Assembly: GCF_024704385.1 (NCBI RefSeq)
Contig: NZ_JAJDFX010000002.1
Span: forward strand, 806,001-870,000
Reading direction: 5' to 3'
Source of the DNA: Cellulomonas sp. P24
GTDB lineage: Bacteria; Actinomycetota; Actinomycetes; Actinomycetales; Cellulomonadaceae
DNA: 64,000 nucleotides
Positions 55,176 through 64,000 of the stretch are shown in pieces. The position numbers and the translations under genes were made by a program. Position 1 is the first letter of the stretch. The number at the start of each line of letters is the position of its first letter. The notes under the pieces were generated by a model. That model did not search any database. It had not been told where the DNA came from and saw only the letters and a list, made by a program, of their open reading frames with translations.

Positions 55176-55198
55176 GTGGAGGTGGCGGGAATCGAACC
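55176..55198. repeat. Right attachment site (rebuilt tmRNA 3' end)
   Basis: Identical to 43456-43478. It lies inside ssrA and completes its T-arm and acceptor stem. Similarity to the left site continues with mismatches for about 75 bases beyond the repeat on the side away from the tmRNA body. Confidence 0.8.
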
Positions 55199-55408
55199 CG
55201 CGTCCGATGACGCAGAACCAGGACTTCTCCGGGCGCAGACTGCTGCGCTTTTCTCAGCCCCCACGATCTAGCAGACATGCCGTGGACAGGCTCAGTCGCC
55301 TAAGAGTCCCCGCAGCACCGACGACGAATGCTGCGAGCAGTGGCTCTCTAGATGACGCCAGTTACCGAATCGAGAGCGCATTCGGGCTGACGGACTTCGA
55401 AGACTCGC

Positions 55409-55447
55409 TCAGGCGGCGAGTGCGAAGTCGGTGCGCGATGTATTGGC
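55409..55447 (-). other. tmRNA tag reading frame
   Basis: Resume codon GCC at 55447-55445, then codons for ANTSRTDFALAA and stop TGA (55411-55409). The hydrophobic LAA end is the signal for ClpXP-type proteases. Confidence 0.93.
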
Positions 55448-55544
55448 ACCTATTGGTTTGCGCGGATCGTTAACGAGATAACCGTGCGTCCTCGGCCCGC
55501 TTCTCCTGGCTCGACGACCACCGTCGAAACCGATCACCCCCTGT

Positions 55545-55559
55545 GCAGTTGTCAACTGC
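55545..55559. promoter_or_regulatory. Perfect palindrome just upstream of ssrA
   Basis: GCAGTTG-T-CAACTGC, 4 bases before the tmRNA 5' end and so covering the region between -10 and +1. A second GC hairpin (GGCCCC-GA-GGGGCC, 55566-55579) lies next to it. It may be a regulator site or part of a processed leader. Confidence 0.4.
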
Positions 55560-55725
55560 TCGCTCGGCCCCGAGGGGCCACGCGTGCGCTGTCACTCTAC
55601 GGGATCAACGCCGCGGGGCGCCTCATGATTCCTGCGGCCCGGGGGCGTCTGCCACCCACAGGAGACGTCCGGCACGGCCGGTCCCCCCGGTGGCGACGCC
55701 GTCGCGCCGAGAGCACGCTGATGCC

Positions 55726-56283
55726 ATGGACGAGCTCCTGGAACTGCACCGTGTCAACGCCGACCGCTTCACGGGACTGGTCTCGCACATCGGCGACAGG
55801 TGGGACCTGCCCACCCCGTGCGACGAGTGGTCGGTGCGCGACCTCGTGAACCATCTGACCTCGGAACAGCTGTGGGCACCCCGGCTGCTCGCCGGGCGCA
55901 CCGTCGCGGAGGTCGGCGACGCGTTCGACGGCGACGTCCTGGGTGACGACCCGGTCGCGACCTGGCGCTCCGCCATGAGCGCCGCGCTTGCCGCCTTCGC
56001 AGCCGACGGTGCCATCTCGCGCACCGTGAGCCTGTCGCGCGGACCGACACCCGCCCACCAGTACCTCGAGGAGATGGTCATGGACCTGGCGATCCACGGC
56101 TGGGACCTCGCCCGCGCCCTCGGGGTCGACGAGACCATCGACCCGGCGACGGTCGACCGCCTCCTCGTCGCGCTGAGCGCCAACCCTCTCGGGCCCAGCC
56201 GCTACTTCAAGGAGCCGCTTCCGACCACCGAGGACGACGACGAGCAGACGCGGCTCCTGGCCCTCGTGGGCCGCCGCGCCTGA
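55726..56283 (+). CDS. TIGR03086-like metal-binding protein (DinB/MDMPI fold)
   Basis: A 185-aa protein. The maleylpyruvate-isomerase-like fold is marked by 'CDEWSVRDLVNHLTSEQLW' (His ligand) and later 'EEMVMDLAIHGWDLARAL' (His and Asp ligands). The family binds a divalent metal and may use mycothiol; specific substrates are unknown. The start is ATG 55726. It converges with the DUF2207-type gene, with only 10 bp between the stops. Confidence 0.85.
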   Translation: MDELLELHRVNADRFTGLVSHIGDRWDLPTPCDEWSVRDLVNHLTSEQLWAPRLLAGRTVAEVGDAFDGDVLGDDPVATWRSAMSAALAAFAADGAISRTVSLSRGPTPAHQYLEEMVMDLAIHGWDLARALGVDETIDPATVDRLLVALSANPLGPSRYFKEPLPTTEDDDEQTRLLALVGRRA

Positions 56284-56293
56284 CGGCGGACGG

Positions 56294-58204
56294 CTACCAG
56301 CCGCCCACTCCCCCGCCGCCGCCACCGCCGCCGGAGAACCCGCCGCCGCCGAAGCCCGACCCGCCGGACGAGCCGGGCGTCGGCGCCGCGATCGACTCGG
56401 TCGCGAGGTTCGTGAACGTGTCGAGGTTGCTGCCGAACGCGGCGTACGACGCCCAGAACATCCCCGTGTGGAACCCGACACCGCCGTACCAGGTCGGTTC
56501 GGCGACCGCGTAGCCCTGCGCGGCGAGCTCGCCGAACACCCGGGCCCAACGCTCGGCGACACCGAACACGATCGCGTAGGGCAGGTACCGGCTGAAGATG
56601 TCCTCGCCTTCCTCGAACCGGATCTGGTTCGCCTCCGCGGTGGTGAGGTACCGCTGGAACCCGAAGGCCTGCGCGAGGACCGCCGTCCCGGCAGGGGTCC
56701 GCGCCGGTGCCGACTTGGCGACGACGACCATGACAAGGCCCACGATGACCAGGGCCCCCGGCACGAGGGCGATGCCCTTGACGTCGACGACGTTCGCGGC
56801 CGCGAACGCCCCGAACAGCCCGAAGAACGCGAGGATCGCCCCGCCGACCTGCCACCGGCTCCGCACGCTCGCCGGGTTGGCGGAGAACCACCGGTTGTCG
56901 GTGACGTCCTCGTACAGCAGCGTCTGAACCCTGCTCATCGACGATGCGAACGTCGTCTTCAGCGTGCTCAGGTCGACCTGCCGACGTTCGGCGAAGATGT
57001 ACCCGAGCAGCGTCGCCTCGAACATCTTGAGCTCGGGACCGGCCTCGCGGAGCTGGCTCAACGTCCAGTCGTTCGGCTTGCGGCCGGCCTTCTTCGGTGG
57101 GACCTCGTCGATGCGCAGGTAACCGCGCACGGCCAGGTCGATGATCGTGGCCGTGACGTCCTTGGGGTCGGCGACCTCGTCGAGCAACGTGCCTACCTCA
57201 CCGGGGCTGACCCCGGGCGGAGGCGTGAACTGCACGGCCACGGGCGTGCGCTTGTCGCGGTACCCGACCTGCAGCTCCTGTCCCGGTGCCGGCGCCAGTC
57301 CGGGCGTGAGCCCCAGGTACTGGCGGTCGCGCCCGTTCCGCATCACCCGCCGTATCACGAGCACCGAGCCGGCGCCGGCGATCAGCAGCGCGAGCACACC
57401 GGTGACGGCCGTCGGGGTGACCGGGTCGAGCGGGCTGGGCGTCGCGATGATCAGCGCCTTCGCGCCGGTGAACGCCGACGCCGGGTAGTGCACGGCGACC
57501 GTCAGCCCGTTCCCCGGGTTCAGCGTCTGCTGCGTGAAGGCCGCGGTCCCGTCGGGGTTGACCGCCCCGGCGTCGCACGGCGTCGTGCTGTTCGTCGGCC
57601 CGCTGAAGCATGTCGCGCCGTCGGCCGCGACCGGCCCGGCGACCGTCACCGAGACGTCGGAGATCGGGATCGACCCCGCGTCGGCGCCCACGACGTTCCA
57701 GTAGAACTCGGCGTGGTCGCTGAACGGGTTCACCACCGAGCCGATCGTGTACTCGATGTGGTAGCTCTGGACGCCCGAGATCCCGCCTTCGTTCGCGTCA
57801 CCGATCTTCACGATGAGCCACCCGTTGCTGGTCTCCGTGTTGACGCCGGCCGGAGCACCCGTCGAGCTGGAGGCGGTGAGGCCGGAGACCGGGTAGGAGC
57901 GCACGTGCGCGCTGTCACCGGTGATCGCCTGCTGCACCGGGATCGAGATCGTCGGCCCGTGCCCCGGGTCGCCGCCGAAGTCGAAGTCCAGGTCGATCGC
58001 CACGTGCGCGTTGCCACCGGACGTCAGCGTGTACGTCAGGGCGTAGCGCGTGACGTGCCGTCCCCCGGTGTCCGACGCGTGCACCGCGGCCACGGCCGGA
58101 GCGGACGCGAACCCTCCCCAGGCCACGAACAGTCCGGCGAGCAGTCCGACGAGCACGGTCACCACGGCCGCGCGGCGTCGTGGAAGGAGGTGACGCAGGG
58201 GCAT
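56294..58204 (-). CDS. DUF2207-type membrane protein with Gly-rich tail
   Basis: A 636-aa protein. It has a signal/first helix (VVTVLVGLLAGLFVAWGGFA), an extracellular DUF2207 beta domain (about 40-280), and a helix near 290 (TAVTGVLALLIAGAGSVLVI). A cytoplasmic winged-helix-like part follows ('GTLLDEVADPKDVTATIIDL'), then two more helices (about 455-505) and a C-terminal (GGSGFGGGGFSGGG) repeat ending in Trp. The family is widespread in actinobacteria, of unknown function. It lies 6 bp behind smpB in the same orientation. Confidence 0.85.
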   Translation of the reverse strand: MPLRHLLPRRRAAVVTVLVGLLAGLFVAWGGFASAPAVAAVHASDTGGRHVTRYALTYTLTSGGNAHVAIDLDFDFGGDPGHGPTISIPVQQAITGDSAHVRSYPVSGLTASSSTGAPAGVNTETSNGWLIVKIGDANEGGISGVQSYHIEYTIGSVVNPFSDHAEFYWNVVGADAGSIPISDVSVTVAGPVAADGATCFSGPTNSTTPCDAGAVNPDGTAAFTQQTLNPGNGLTVAVHYPASAFTGAKALIIATPSPLDPVTPTAVTGVLALLIAGAGSVLVIRRVMRNGRDRQYLGLTPGLAPAPGQELQVGYRDKRTPVAVQFTPPPGVSPGEVGTLLDEVADPKDVTATIIDLAVRGYLRIDEVPPKKAGRKPNDWTLSQLREAGPELKMFEATLLGYIFAERRQVDLSTLKTTFASSMSRVQTLLYEDVTDNRWFSANPASVRSRWQVGGAILAFFGLFGAFAAANVVDVKGIALVPGALVIVGLVMVVVAKSAPARTPAGTAVLAQAFGFQRYLTTAEANQIRFEEGEDIFSRYLPYAIVFGVAERWARVFGELAAQGYAVAEPTWYGGVGFHTGMFWASYAAFGSNLDTFTNLATESIAAPTPGSSGGSGFGGGGFSGGGGGGGGVGGW

Positions 58205-58209
58205 GGTTC

Positions 58210-58680
58210 TCACCGATCCCGCTTGGAGCGCATGGCCCGTTGGGCCTCGAGGTTGTCCTGCCGTTCGCGGAGCGTCTGGCGCTTGTCGTACTCGCGCTTG
58301 CCGCGTGCCAGCGCGATCTCGACCTTGGCGTACCCGTCCTGGAAGTACAGGGACAACGGGATGATCGTCAGGCCCTTCTCGTGCGAGCGCTGGTCCAGGC
58401 GCTCGATCTCGATGCGGTGCAGCAGGAGCTTGCGCTTGCGCCGTGGCGCGTGGTTGGTCCATGTCCCGTGCGCGTACTCGGGGATGTGCACCCCCTGCAG
58501 CCAGGCCTCGCCGCCCTCGATCTCGCAGAACCCGTCGACCAGCGACGCCCGCCCGGCCCTCAGGGCCTTGACCTCGGTGCCGCTCAGCACGATCCCCGCC
58601 TGGAAGACGTCCTCGATCGTGTAGTCGTGGCGCGCCTTGCGGTTGCTGGCCACGATCGTCCGGCCCTGCTCCTTGGCCAC
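58210..58680 (-). CDS. smpB: SsrA-binding protein SmpB
   Basis: A 156-aa protein of standard length. The signatures are '[20 protein letters not shown]', '[18 protein letters not shown]', '[13 protein letters not shown]' and the basic tail '[14 protein letters not shown]' that enters the ribosomal mRNA channel. It carries tmRNA to stalled ribosomes. GTG 58680 with AAGGTG upstream is the start. It lies about 2.7 kb upstream of ssrA on the same strand. Confidence 0.97.
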   Translation of the reverse strand: MAKEQGRTIVASNRKARHDYTIEDVFQAGIVLSGTEVKALRAGRASLVDGFCEIEGGEAWLQGVHIPEYAHGTWTNHAPRRKRKLLLHRIEIERLDQRSHEKGLTIIPLSLYFQDGYAKVEIALARGKREYDKRQTLRERQDNLEAQRAMRSKRDR

Positions 58681-58840
58681 CACGCACCTTCTCTCGTCCG
58701 ACGGGCATCGCCGCGCACCGCATGATCGGGGTGGGAGGCTGCCGCCCCAGGGTAGAGGACCGCACGCCGCGCGCGTGCATGGTTTGCCGCACCCGCGGAA
58801 CACCCCGGCGCCCGGCGGACGCCACCCGGTCGGTGCCGGC

Positions 58841-60166
58841 TCAGGCCAGGCCGAGCAGCGGTTCCGGGTTCACGACGGCGCCGTTGACGTACGCCTCGAA
58901 GTGCAGGTGGCACCCGGTCGAGACCCCACCGGTCATCCCGGCGTAGCCCACCAGCTGGCCCTGCGACACCGACTCCCCGGCGTGCACCACCACGGTGTTC
59001 ATGTGGTTGTAGCTGCTCATGAGCGAGCTGTTGTTGACGTAGCCGTGGTTGACCATCACCTGGTTGCCGTACCCGTTGACCCACTTCGCCCACTGCACGG
59101 TGCCGGCCCGCGCCGCGTAGATCGGGGTGTTGCAGTACGCGCGGAGGTCGACCCCCGCATGCATCCGGTAGTACTTGAGGATCGGCTGGAACCGCCAGCC
59201 GTAGTGCGACGTGATGAACATGGGGTTCGTCGACGTCGGGTTGGCGAACACGGCACCGTTGATCGGTCCGTGCACCCCCGCCGCCGCCCGCGCCGCGTTC
59301 TGCTTCGCGATGATCTCGGCCAGGCTCGCCGCCAGCGCTGCCGCCTGGGCGTCCAGCTCGGCCTGCTGCGCCTTCTCGGCCGCGAGACGGTCGGCGATGG
59401 TCTGCTTGCTCGCGGTCTGCTCAGCGATGAGGCTCGTGATCTCGGCCGTGCGCTCCTCCGCGTGCACCCGCGCCTGATCGGCCTCGACCACCTTCGCGTC
59501 GGCGTCGGCCTTCAGCTCGGTGATGCGGTCACGCACCGCCACCAGGCGGGCCTGGCTGTTGCGGTTGTCGGCCTGCACCTGCTGCAGCCCTGCGAGCGAC
59601 TGTGCCTGGGCGCGCAACGCGCTCGACACCGCACCGTACGTCGCGATGAACTCGTCGGTGCTCTGCGCCCCGAGGGCCACGCCGAGGCTGGAGATCTCCG
59701 CCCCACCCCGGTACGCCTGACGCGCCATCTCCCCGAGCGCGTTCCGCACGGCCGTGCTGCGCGCCGTGTCGGCCTGGATCGTCTGGGTGATCGACGCCTC
59801 CTGGTCGCGGGCGTCCTGCAGGCGGCCGGCGATGATCGCCGCCTCGCGCTGGGCTGTCGCCAGGTCGTCCTTGGCGGCGGCCAGCTCGGCTTGCGCCTGC
59901 GGCAGCCGCTGCTCGGTCGCCTGCAGGTCCATGGCGGCCTGCGCGAGTGCCTTGTCGGTGTCCTCGAGCGATGCGGCGAGTGCGTCCTGCGCGGCCTTGT
60001 TCGCCGCGGCCTGCGCCTTGTTCTGCGCCACCTGGTTGTCGTAGCTGTCGGCGAATGCCGACGGCGCCGCACCACTGAGCACCGTGAGGAACGTGAGGAC
60101 GACGACGAGCAGCCCCGTCGCGCGGCTGCGGCCTCGCATCGTCACTGTCGACCTGACGGTTCCCAT
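58841..60166 (-). CDS. M23 (LytM) peptidase with coiled coil, FtsEX-associated
   Basis: A 441-aa secreted protein. A signal peptide ([21 protein letters not shown]) is followed by a long Ala/Gln/Glu-rich coiled coil (about 40-290) and a C-terminal M23 domain. Zinc ligands are in '[11 protein letters not shown]' (HxxxD) and '[12 protein letters not shown]' (HxH). It follows ftsX by 4 bp, so by analogy with EnvC/PcsB/RipC it is gated by FtsEX through the coiled coil and cuts septal peptidoglycan. All zinc residues are present, so it is probably catalytic. Confidence 0.92.
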   Translation of the reverse strand: MGTVRSTVTMRGRSRATGLLVVVLTFLTVLSGAAPSAFADSYDNQVAQNKAQAAANKAAQDALAASLEDTDKALAQAAMDLQATEQRLPQAQAELAAAKDDLATAQREAAIIAGRLQDARDQEASITQTIQADTARSTAVRNALGEMARQAYRGGAEISSLGVALGAQSTDEFIATYGAVSSALRAQAQSLAGLQQVQADNRNSQARLVAVRDRITELKADADAKVVEADQARVHAEERTAEITSLIAEQTASKQTIADRLAAEKAQQAELDAQAAALAASLAEIIAKQNAARAAAGVHGPINGAVFANPTSTNPMFITSHYGWRFQPILKYYRMHAGVDLRAYCNTPIYAARAGTVQWAKWVNGYGNQVMVNHGYVNNSSLMSSYNHMNTVVVHAGESVSQGQLVGYAGMTGGVSTGCHLHFEAYVNGAVVNPEPLLGLA

Positions 60167-60169
60167 GAT

Positions 60170-61084
60170 CTAGACCTTCGTGTAGCGCCGGAGGGTGACC
60201 AACGAGGAGACCGCAGCGAGCAGGATCGCCGCGCCGACGAGGAACGGCGCGACCACCAGGACCTGACGCTCGGTGATGAAGTTGATGGACGTGACGGACG
60301 CGCTCAGCCAGTCGATCACCAGGTACTTCACCCCCAGCCAGAGTCCGCCCACCGCCAGCGCCGCACCCAGGGTCGCCGCGATCGCGCCCTCCAGCATGAA
60401 CGGGAGCTGGATGAACAGGTTCGAGGCGCCGACGAGCCGCATGATGCCGGTCTCGCGCCGTCGACTCATCGCCGACAACCGGATCGTCGTCGTGATGAGC
60501 AGCACCGCCGCCAGCAGCATCACCGCCGCCAACCCGGCCGAGAGCATCGTCGCGCCGTTGAGCACCCGGAACAGCGAGTCGAAGATCTTGCGCTGGTCCT
60601 GGACCTCGTCGACGCCTTGCCTGCCGGTGAGGACGTCGGCGACGACCTGGTACTTCGAGGGGTCGGTGAGCTTGATCCGGTAGGAGGAGTTCATGTCGTC
60701 GACCGTGATCGACGAGGCCCACCACTGGTCGGAGAACATCTTCTGGAACGAGACGAACGCCTGCTGCTTGGACTCGTAGTAGACCTTCTGGATGTACGGC
60801 TTCACGTCCGGGGAGTCGAGCTCCGCCTGGATCGCGGCCTTCTGCGCATCGGTGACCTCACCCGCCGCGCACGTCGGCTTCTGCGACCCCGCGGCGCACA
60901 GGAACACCGACACCTCGACCTTGCCGTACCACTCGTCCTTCATCTGCGAGATCTGCAGCTGCAGCAGTGCCGCGCTGCCGACGAACGTCAGGGACACGAA
61001 GGTCACGAGGATGACCGAGATCGTCATCGCCAGGTTGCGGCGCAGACCGATGCCGATCTCGGAAAGGATGAACTGAGCTCTCAC
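60170..61084 (-). CDS. ftsX: Cell division protein FtsX
   Basis: A 304-aa protein with the FtsX plan: one helix (AMTISVILVTFVSLTFVGSA), an extracellular domain (about 45-175) with a Cys pair ('FLCAAGSQKPTCAAGE'), then three helices (about 180-300). GTG 61084 is the start. It forms a complex with FtsE in the septal membrane and controls the adjacent M23 hydrolase. Confidence 0.96.
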   Translation of the reverse strand: MRAQFILSEIGIGLRRNLAMTISVILVTFVSLTFVGSAALLQLQISQMKDEWYGKVEVSVFLCAAGSQKPTCAAGEVTDAQKAAIQAELDSPDVKPYIQKVYYESKQQAFVSFQKMFSDQWWASSITVDDMNSSYRIKLTDPSKYQVVADVLTGRQGVDEVQDQRKIFDSLFRVLNGATMLSAGLAAVMLLAAVLLITTTIRLSAMSRRRETGIMRLVGASNLFIQLPFMLEGAIAATLGAALAVGGLWLGVKYLVIDWLSASVTSINFITERQVLVVAPFLVGAAILLAAVSSLVTLRRYTKV

Positions 61085-61102
61085 GCGGTGCCCTCGGCCT
61101 TC

Positions 61103-61792
61103 TCAGCGCGCCGAGCCGTACACGCCACGGGACTGGTCACGGACCATCGCCCCGGCGGACAGCTCGACGACGCGCTTGCGCATCTGGTCGACGATCTCGT
61201 CGTCGTGGGTGGCCATGACGACGGTGGTCCCGGTGCGGTTGATCCGGTCGAGCAGCCGCATGATGCCCAGCGACGTCGTCGGGTCGAGGTTTCCGGTCGG
61301 CTCGTCGCACAGCAGGATCGGGGGGCGGTTGACGAACGCGCGGGCGATCGCCACGCGTTGCTGCTCACCACCGGACAGCTCGTGCGGGCGGCGCTTCTCC
61401 TTGCCGGCGAGGCCGACCATCTCGAGCGTGTCCGGCACGGTCGTCATGATGTGGTGCCGCGGCTTGCCGATCACCTGGAGCGCGAACGCGACGTTCTCGT
61501 ACACGGTCTTGTTCGGGAGCAGGCGGAAGTCCTGGAACACGGCGCCGATCTCCCGGCGCATCTGGGGGACCTTCCACGAGGACAGCGTCGTCATGTCCTT
61601 GCCCGCGACGAACACCTTGCCCTCGGTGGGTCGCTCCTCGCGCAGCACCAGCCGCAGGAAGGTCGACTTCCCGGAGCCGGACGCGCCGACCATGAACACG
61701 AATTCGCCCCGCTCGATCTCCAGGGAGATCGAGTCCAGGGCTGGCCTCGCGCCGCGCGCGTAGACCTTGCTGACGTTCTCGAAACGGATCAC
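61103..61792 (-). CDS. ftsE: Cell division ATP-binding protein FtsE
   Basis: A 229-aa ABC ATPase. Walker A is '[15 protein letters not shown]', the Q-loop is '[19 protein letters not shown]', the signature is '[15 protein letters not shown]', Walker B is '[13 protein letters not shown]' and the H-loop is '[10 protein letters not shown]'. The start is GTG 61792. It lies 18 bp ahead of ftsX in one operon, 163 bp behind prfB. Confidence 0.97.
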   Translation of the reverse strand: MIRFENVSKVYARGARPALDSISLEIERGEFVFMVGASGSGKSTFLRLVLREERPTEGKVFVAGKDMTTLSSWKVPQMRREIGAVFQDFRLLPNKTVYENVAFALQVIGKPRHHIMTTVPDTLEMVGLAGKEKRRPHELSGGEQQRVAIARAFVNRPPILLCDEPTGNLDPTTSLGIMRLLDRINRTGTTVVMATHDDEIVDQMRKRVVELSAGAMVRDQSRGVYGSAR

Positions 61793-61955
61793 AAGCTCGC
61801 AGGCCAGTCTCGGGGACGGGGGGTAGGACCTACCTGGCCGTCATCGAGCGTAGGCAGACGGTCCGAGCCGATCCGGTCAGACACGCCGCAGCCGGGCCTG
61901 TGAGCCGCCCGATCCCGCCGATCCGGGCGAAACGTCCGGATCGGGCGCCGACCGG

Positions 61956-63071
61956 TCAGTTCTGCTGCCCGCGCCGCCACCGGATGCCGGCCTCGATGAA
62001 CCCGTCGATGTCACCGTCGAACACCGCTGCCGTGTTGCCGACCTCGTACTCGGTGCGCAGGTCCTTGACCATCTGGTACGGGTGCAGCACGTAGGAGCGC
62101 ATCTGGTCGCCCCAGCTCGCCTTGATGTCGCCGGCGAGCGCCTTCTTGGCGGCGTTCTCCTCGGCCTGGCGCTGGAGGAGCAGCCGGGACTGCAGCACGC
62201 GGAGGGCCGCGGCGCGGTTCTGGATCTGCGACTTCTCGTTCTGCATGGACACGACGATCCCGGTCGGGATGTGCGTGAGCCGGACGGCGGAGTCGGTCGT
62301 GTTCACCGACTGGCCGCCGGGGCCCGACGAGCGGAACACGTCGACGCGGATCTCGTTCTCGGGGATCTCGATGCTGTCCGTCTGCTCGATCAGCGGGATC
62401 ACCTCGACCGCGGCGAACGACGTCTGCCGGCGGCCCTGGTTGTCGAACGGCGAGATCCGCACGAGGCGGTGGGTGCCGGCCTCGACGGACAGGTTGCCGA
62501 ACGCGTAGGGCACCTTGACCTCGAAGGTCGCCGACTTCAGGCCGGCCTCTTCCGCGTAGGACGTGTCGAGGACGGCGGTCGGGTAGCCGTGACGCTCGGC
62601 CCACCGCAGGTACATGCGCATGAGCATCTCGGCGAAGTCGGCGGCGTCCACGCCACCGGCGCCGGACCGGATGGTCACGACGGCCTCGCGCTTGTCGTAC
62701 TCGCCGGAGAGCAGGGTCCGGACCTCGAGCTCGCCGAGGTCCTTGCGGATCGAGACGAGCTCGGCCTCGGCCTCGGCGAGGGTCTCGGCGTCGTCGGCGC
62801 CCTCCCCCTCGGTCGCCATCTCCACGAGCGTCTCGAGGTCGTCGATCCGGCCGGTGAACTTCGCGACCCGGTCGAGCTCGGCCTGCGCGTGCGACAGGGC
62901 GGACGTCACGGCCTGCGCGGCCTCGGGGTCGTCCCAGAGGTCGGGCGCGGACGCCTTCTCCGAGAGGTCGGCGATCTGGGCCGTCAGGGCCTCTGGGTCG
63001 GTGACCTTGCGGATCGTGTCCAGGGTGCTCCGGAGGGCGCGGATCTCGCTCGGGAAGTCGGTGGTTGCCAC
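61956..63071 (-). CDS. prfB: Peptide chain release factor 2
   Basis: A 371-aa class I release factor. It has the UGA/UAA-reading tripeptide SPF in 'VRISPFDNQ' and the catalytic GGQ in '[14 protein letters not shown]'. The start is GTG 63071, and the frame is uninterrupted: there is no programmed frameshift site of the kind used by many bacteria. It acts on the ribosome A site. The order prfB-ftsE-ftsX is characteristic of actinobacteria. Confidence 0.97.
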   Translation of the reverse strand: MATTDFPSEIRALRSTLDTIRKVTDPEALTAQIADLSEKASAPDLWDDPEAAQAVTSALSHAQAELDRVAKFTGRIDDLETLVEMATEGEGADDAETLAEAEAELVSIRKDLGELEVRTLLSGEYDKREAVVTIRSGAGGVDAADFAEMLMRMYLRWAERHGYPTAVLDTSYAEEAGLKSATFEVKVPYAFGNLSVEAGTHRLVRISPFDNQGRRQTSFAAVEVIPLIEQTDSIEIPENEIRVDVFRSSGPGGQSVNTTDSAVRLTHIPTGIVVSMQNEKSQIQNRAAALRVLQSRLLLQRQAEENAAKKALAGDIKASWGDQMRSYVLHPYQMVKDLRTEYEVGNTAAVFDGDIDGFIEAGIRWRRGQQN

Positions 63072-63107
63072 GAGGGTCCAGGTTACGCGAGTCGGGCCGG
63101 GGCGGTG

Positions 63108-63566
63108 TCACCAGGCCCGAGCCGACGACTCGACCTGGAGCGCGATCCCGTCCGACCACGGTGCGGTCACCCAGCTCAGGAGCACCGGGTGGGCGAGCGC
63201 GCCGAGGGTGATCTCGGCCGTGCGTCCGTCGTCGGAGGCCCGCGCGTCCACGCTGAGGCCGGTGAAGTCCGCCGCGGCCTCGGGGTTGTCGTGCAGGTAC
63301 TGGTCGACGGCGCGGGCGACGTCGCGGTCGGTCAGCGGGATGGCGGCCCCGGGCTGCGGCGCATGGCCCTGGTCCGCATAGACGGTGGTCGGCTCGAGTG
63401 CGTCCGCGGCCTCGAGCGACAGCGCGTCGGCGAGCGCGAGGAGGCGCTTGCGTTCGAGGTGGACACCGGTCGCCGACACGACCGCGGTGACGAGGAGCAG
63501 GGCGAGCATCGTGAAGAGGATCGCGAGCAGGGTCACCTGCCCGTCGTCGTCCCGCAGCCGCCTCAC
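63108..63566 (-). CDS. TadG-like/pilus-associated membrane protein
   Basis: A 152-aa protein. The basic N-terminus 'VRRLRDDDGQVTLLAI' leads into one hydrophobic helix (LLAILFTMLALLLVTAVVSA) and an extracytoplasmic domain ('ATGVHLERKRLLALADALSL'). This is the form of Flp-pilus TadE/TadG-type minor proteins ('DDGQVT' at the membrane entry). GTG 63566 overlaps the stop of the preceding gene by 4 bp (GTGA), so they form one unit. Confidence 0.8.
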   Translation of the reverse strand: MRRLRDDDGQVTLLAILFTMLALLLVTAVVSATGVHLERKRLLALADALSLEAADALEPTTVYADQGHAPQPGAAIPLTDRDVARAVDQYLHDNPEAAADFTGLSVDARASDDGRTAEITLGALAHPVLLSWVTAPWSDGIALQVESSARAW

Positions 63567-64000
63567 GGTCGCCCCGCGTACGCGTCCACCGGCGCGACGT
63601 GACGCGCGGAGACGGGGACGTGCACCGGGACGACGCTGCGGAGCAGGTCCGGCACGAACGGCAGGTCGACGTCGAACGCCACGACCGTCACGACGTCGCT
63701 CCCCGGTTGCAGGCACGGGTCGGTCGAGCACGTGAGCGTGAGGGCGCGCACCGGGTCGACGTCGTCGAACCCCTGGTCGTGGAGGGCGATGCCGACCGAC
63801 GTGACGGCCCGCGCGGTCGCGTCCGCGGGCCCGTCCGCCGTCGCAGCGGTCCGGCCCGCCTCCCGCGCCGCCCCCTCGGCCGCGAAGGTCGCCGCCTGGA
63901 CCCGGCCCAGGACGAGGGACAGGTACACGACGGGAACGAGCAGCAGGAGTGCCGCCGCCAGGAACTCGACGATCGCGTTGCCGTCGTCGGCCGGCAGGGC
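63563..64000 (-). CDS. TadE-like pilus protein (start beyond window end)
   Basis: The visible 145 codons begin 'ADDGNAIVEFLAAALLLLVP', the TadE-type entry with Glu inside the helix, followed by 'AATFAAEGAAREAGR'. A C-terminal extracytoplasmic domain has one Cys pair ('LTCSTDPCLQ'). Together with the next gene it suggests a tad (tight adherence) pilus or secretion locus continuing beyond the window. Confidence 0.8.
   Translation of the reverse strand, partial: ALPADDGNAIVEFLAAALLLLVPVVYLSLVLGRVQAATFAAEGAAREAGRTAATADGPADATARAVTSVGIALHDQGFDDVDPVRALTLTCSTDPCLQPGSDVVTVVAFDVDLPFVPDLLRSVVPVHVPVSARHVAPVDAYAGRP

Larger units (their letters stand above)
43456..55198. mobile_element. Integrative genomic island inserted at the tmRNA 3' end
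   Basis: Bounded by identical 23-bp direct repeats (43456-43478 and 55176-55198) that equal the T-loop/acceptor end of ssrA. A tyrosine recombinase gene lies beside the intact copy, and an excisionase-like gene lies inside. About 11.7 kb. Cargo: pnkp, hen1, a STAND NTPase, two small unknown genes and abiEii/abiEi. The base composition of the NTPase gene is visibly lower in GC than the host. No capsid, terminase, replication or conjugation genes are seen, so it is a small island or satellite that needs outside help to move. Confidence 0.85.
55174..55541 (-). ncRNA. ssrA: tmRNA (transfer-messenger RNA)
   Basis: 368 nt. The 5' end GGGGGTG pairs with CACCTCC near the 3' end to form the acceptor stem, and CCA is encoded. 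The 5' part reads GGGGGTGATCGGTTTCGACG, the classic tRNA-like start, and the 3' part has the T-arm (GGTTCGATTCC). The messenger part encodes the tag ANTSRTDFALAA followed by TGA. It works with SmpB (encoded at 58210-58680) to free stalled ribosomes and mark the broken protein for proteolysis. Its 3' end was rebuilt by the inserted island. Confidence 0.96.

Noticed and set aside
61956-63071. Programmed frameshift in prfB
   Set aside because: The frame is continuous from the GTG with no internal UGA near the start, so the autoregulatory frameshift is absent.

Overview
The window is high-GC DNA with dense, tightly spaced genes and many GTG starts. It carries the actinobacterial order prfB, ftsE, ftsX, M23 hydrolase, smpB, followed by a tmRNA whose tag reads ANTSRTDFALAA. 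There are also F420-type LLM and TIGR03086-type genes. Together these point to an actinobacterium, most likely close to Cellulomonadaceae; the genus is inferred from gene style, not proven.

Layout. 1-5.6 kb: the start of a GAF sensor kinase, two small genes, and a GntR/FCD repressor divergent from a FAD/Fe-S D-lactate-type dehydrogenase plus a cysteine hydrolase. 5.9-11 kb: a secreted beta-propeller protein, a two-component pair whose kinase is frameshifted, and an RCK-pore-RCK potassium channel. 11.2-17.5 kb: a non-phosphorylative sugar oxidation cluster (SDR and IlvD-type dehydratase on the minus strand; SMP-30 lactonase, FAH-family enzyme, zinc dehydrogenase and IclR regulator on the plus strand). 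17.6-24.3 kb: a minus-strand sugar uptake operon (LacI regulator, binding lipoprotein, two permeases, GH42 beta-galactosidase) preceded by twin palindromic operators. 24.5-34.9 kb: AEC transporter, lipoprotein, small enzymes, katG with its FurA regulator and Fur-type box, LLM oxidoreductase, alpha/beta hydrolase and acyl-CoA ligase. 35-42.5 kb: a frameshifted acyltransferase, a membrane protein, and two large helicases; one helicase carries a DnaQ-like segment and a BRCT domain.

43.46-55.2 kb is an integrative island inserted at the 3' end of the tmRNA gene. It is bounded by identical 23-bp direct repeats, with a tyrosine integrase next to the intact tmRNA and an excisionase-like gene inside. 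Its cargo is a Pnkp-Hen1 RNA repair pair, a divergently transcribed STAND NTPase with an N-terminal RNase-like (HEPN-type R-x5-H) motif, an AbiE toxin-antitoxin pair and small unknown genes. The most interesting idea in the window is that the NTPase is an RNA-cutting defence effector paired with RNA repair and end-sealing enzymes.

55.2-64 kb returns to core chromosome: ssrA, a TIGR03086-like protein, a DUF2207-type membrane protein, smpB, an M23 hydrolase, ftsX, ftsE, prfB and two TadE/TadG-like pilus genes running off the window end. ssrA and smpB together form the trans-translation ribosome rescue system; ftsEX and the M23 protein form a division-linked cell wall hydrolysis module.
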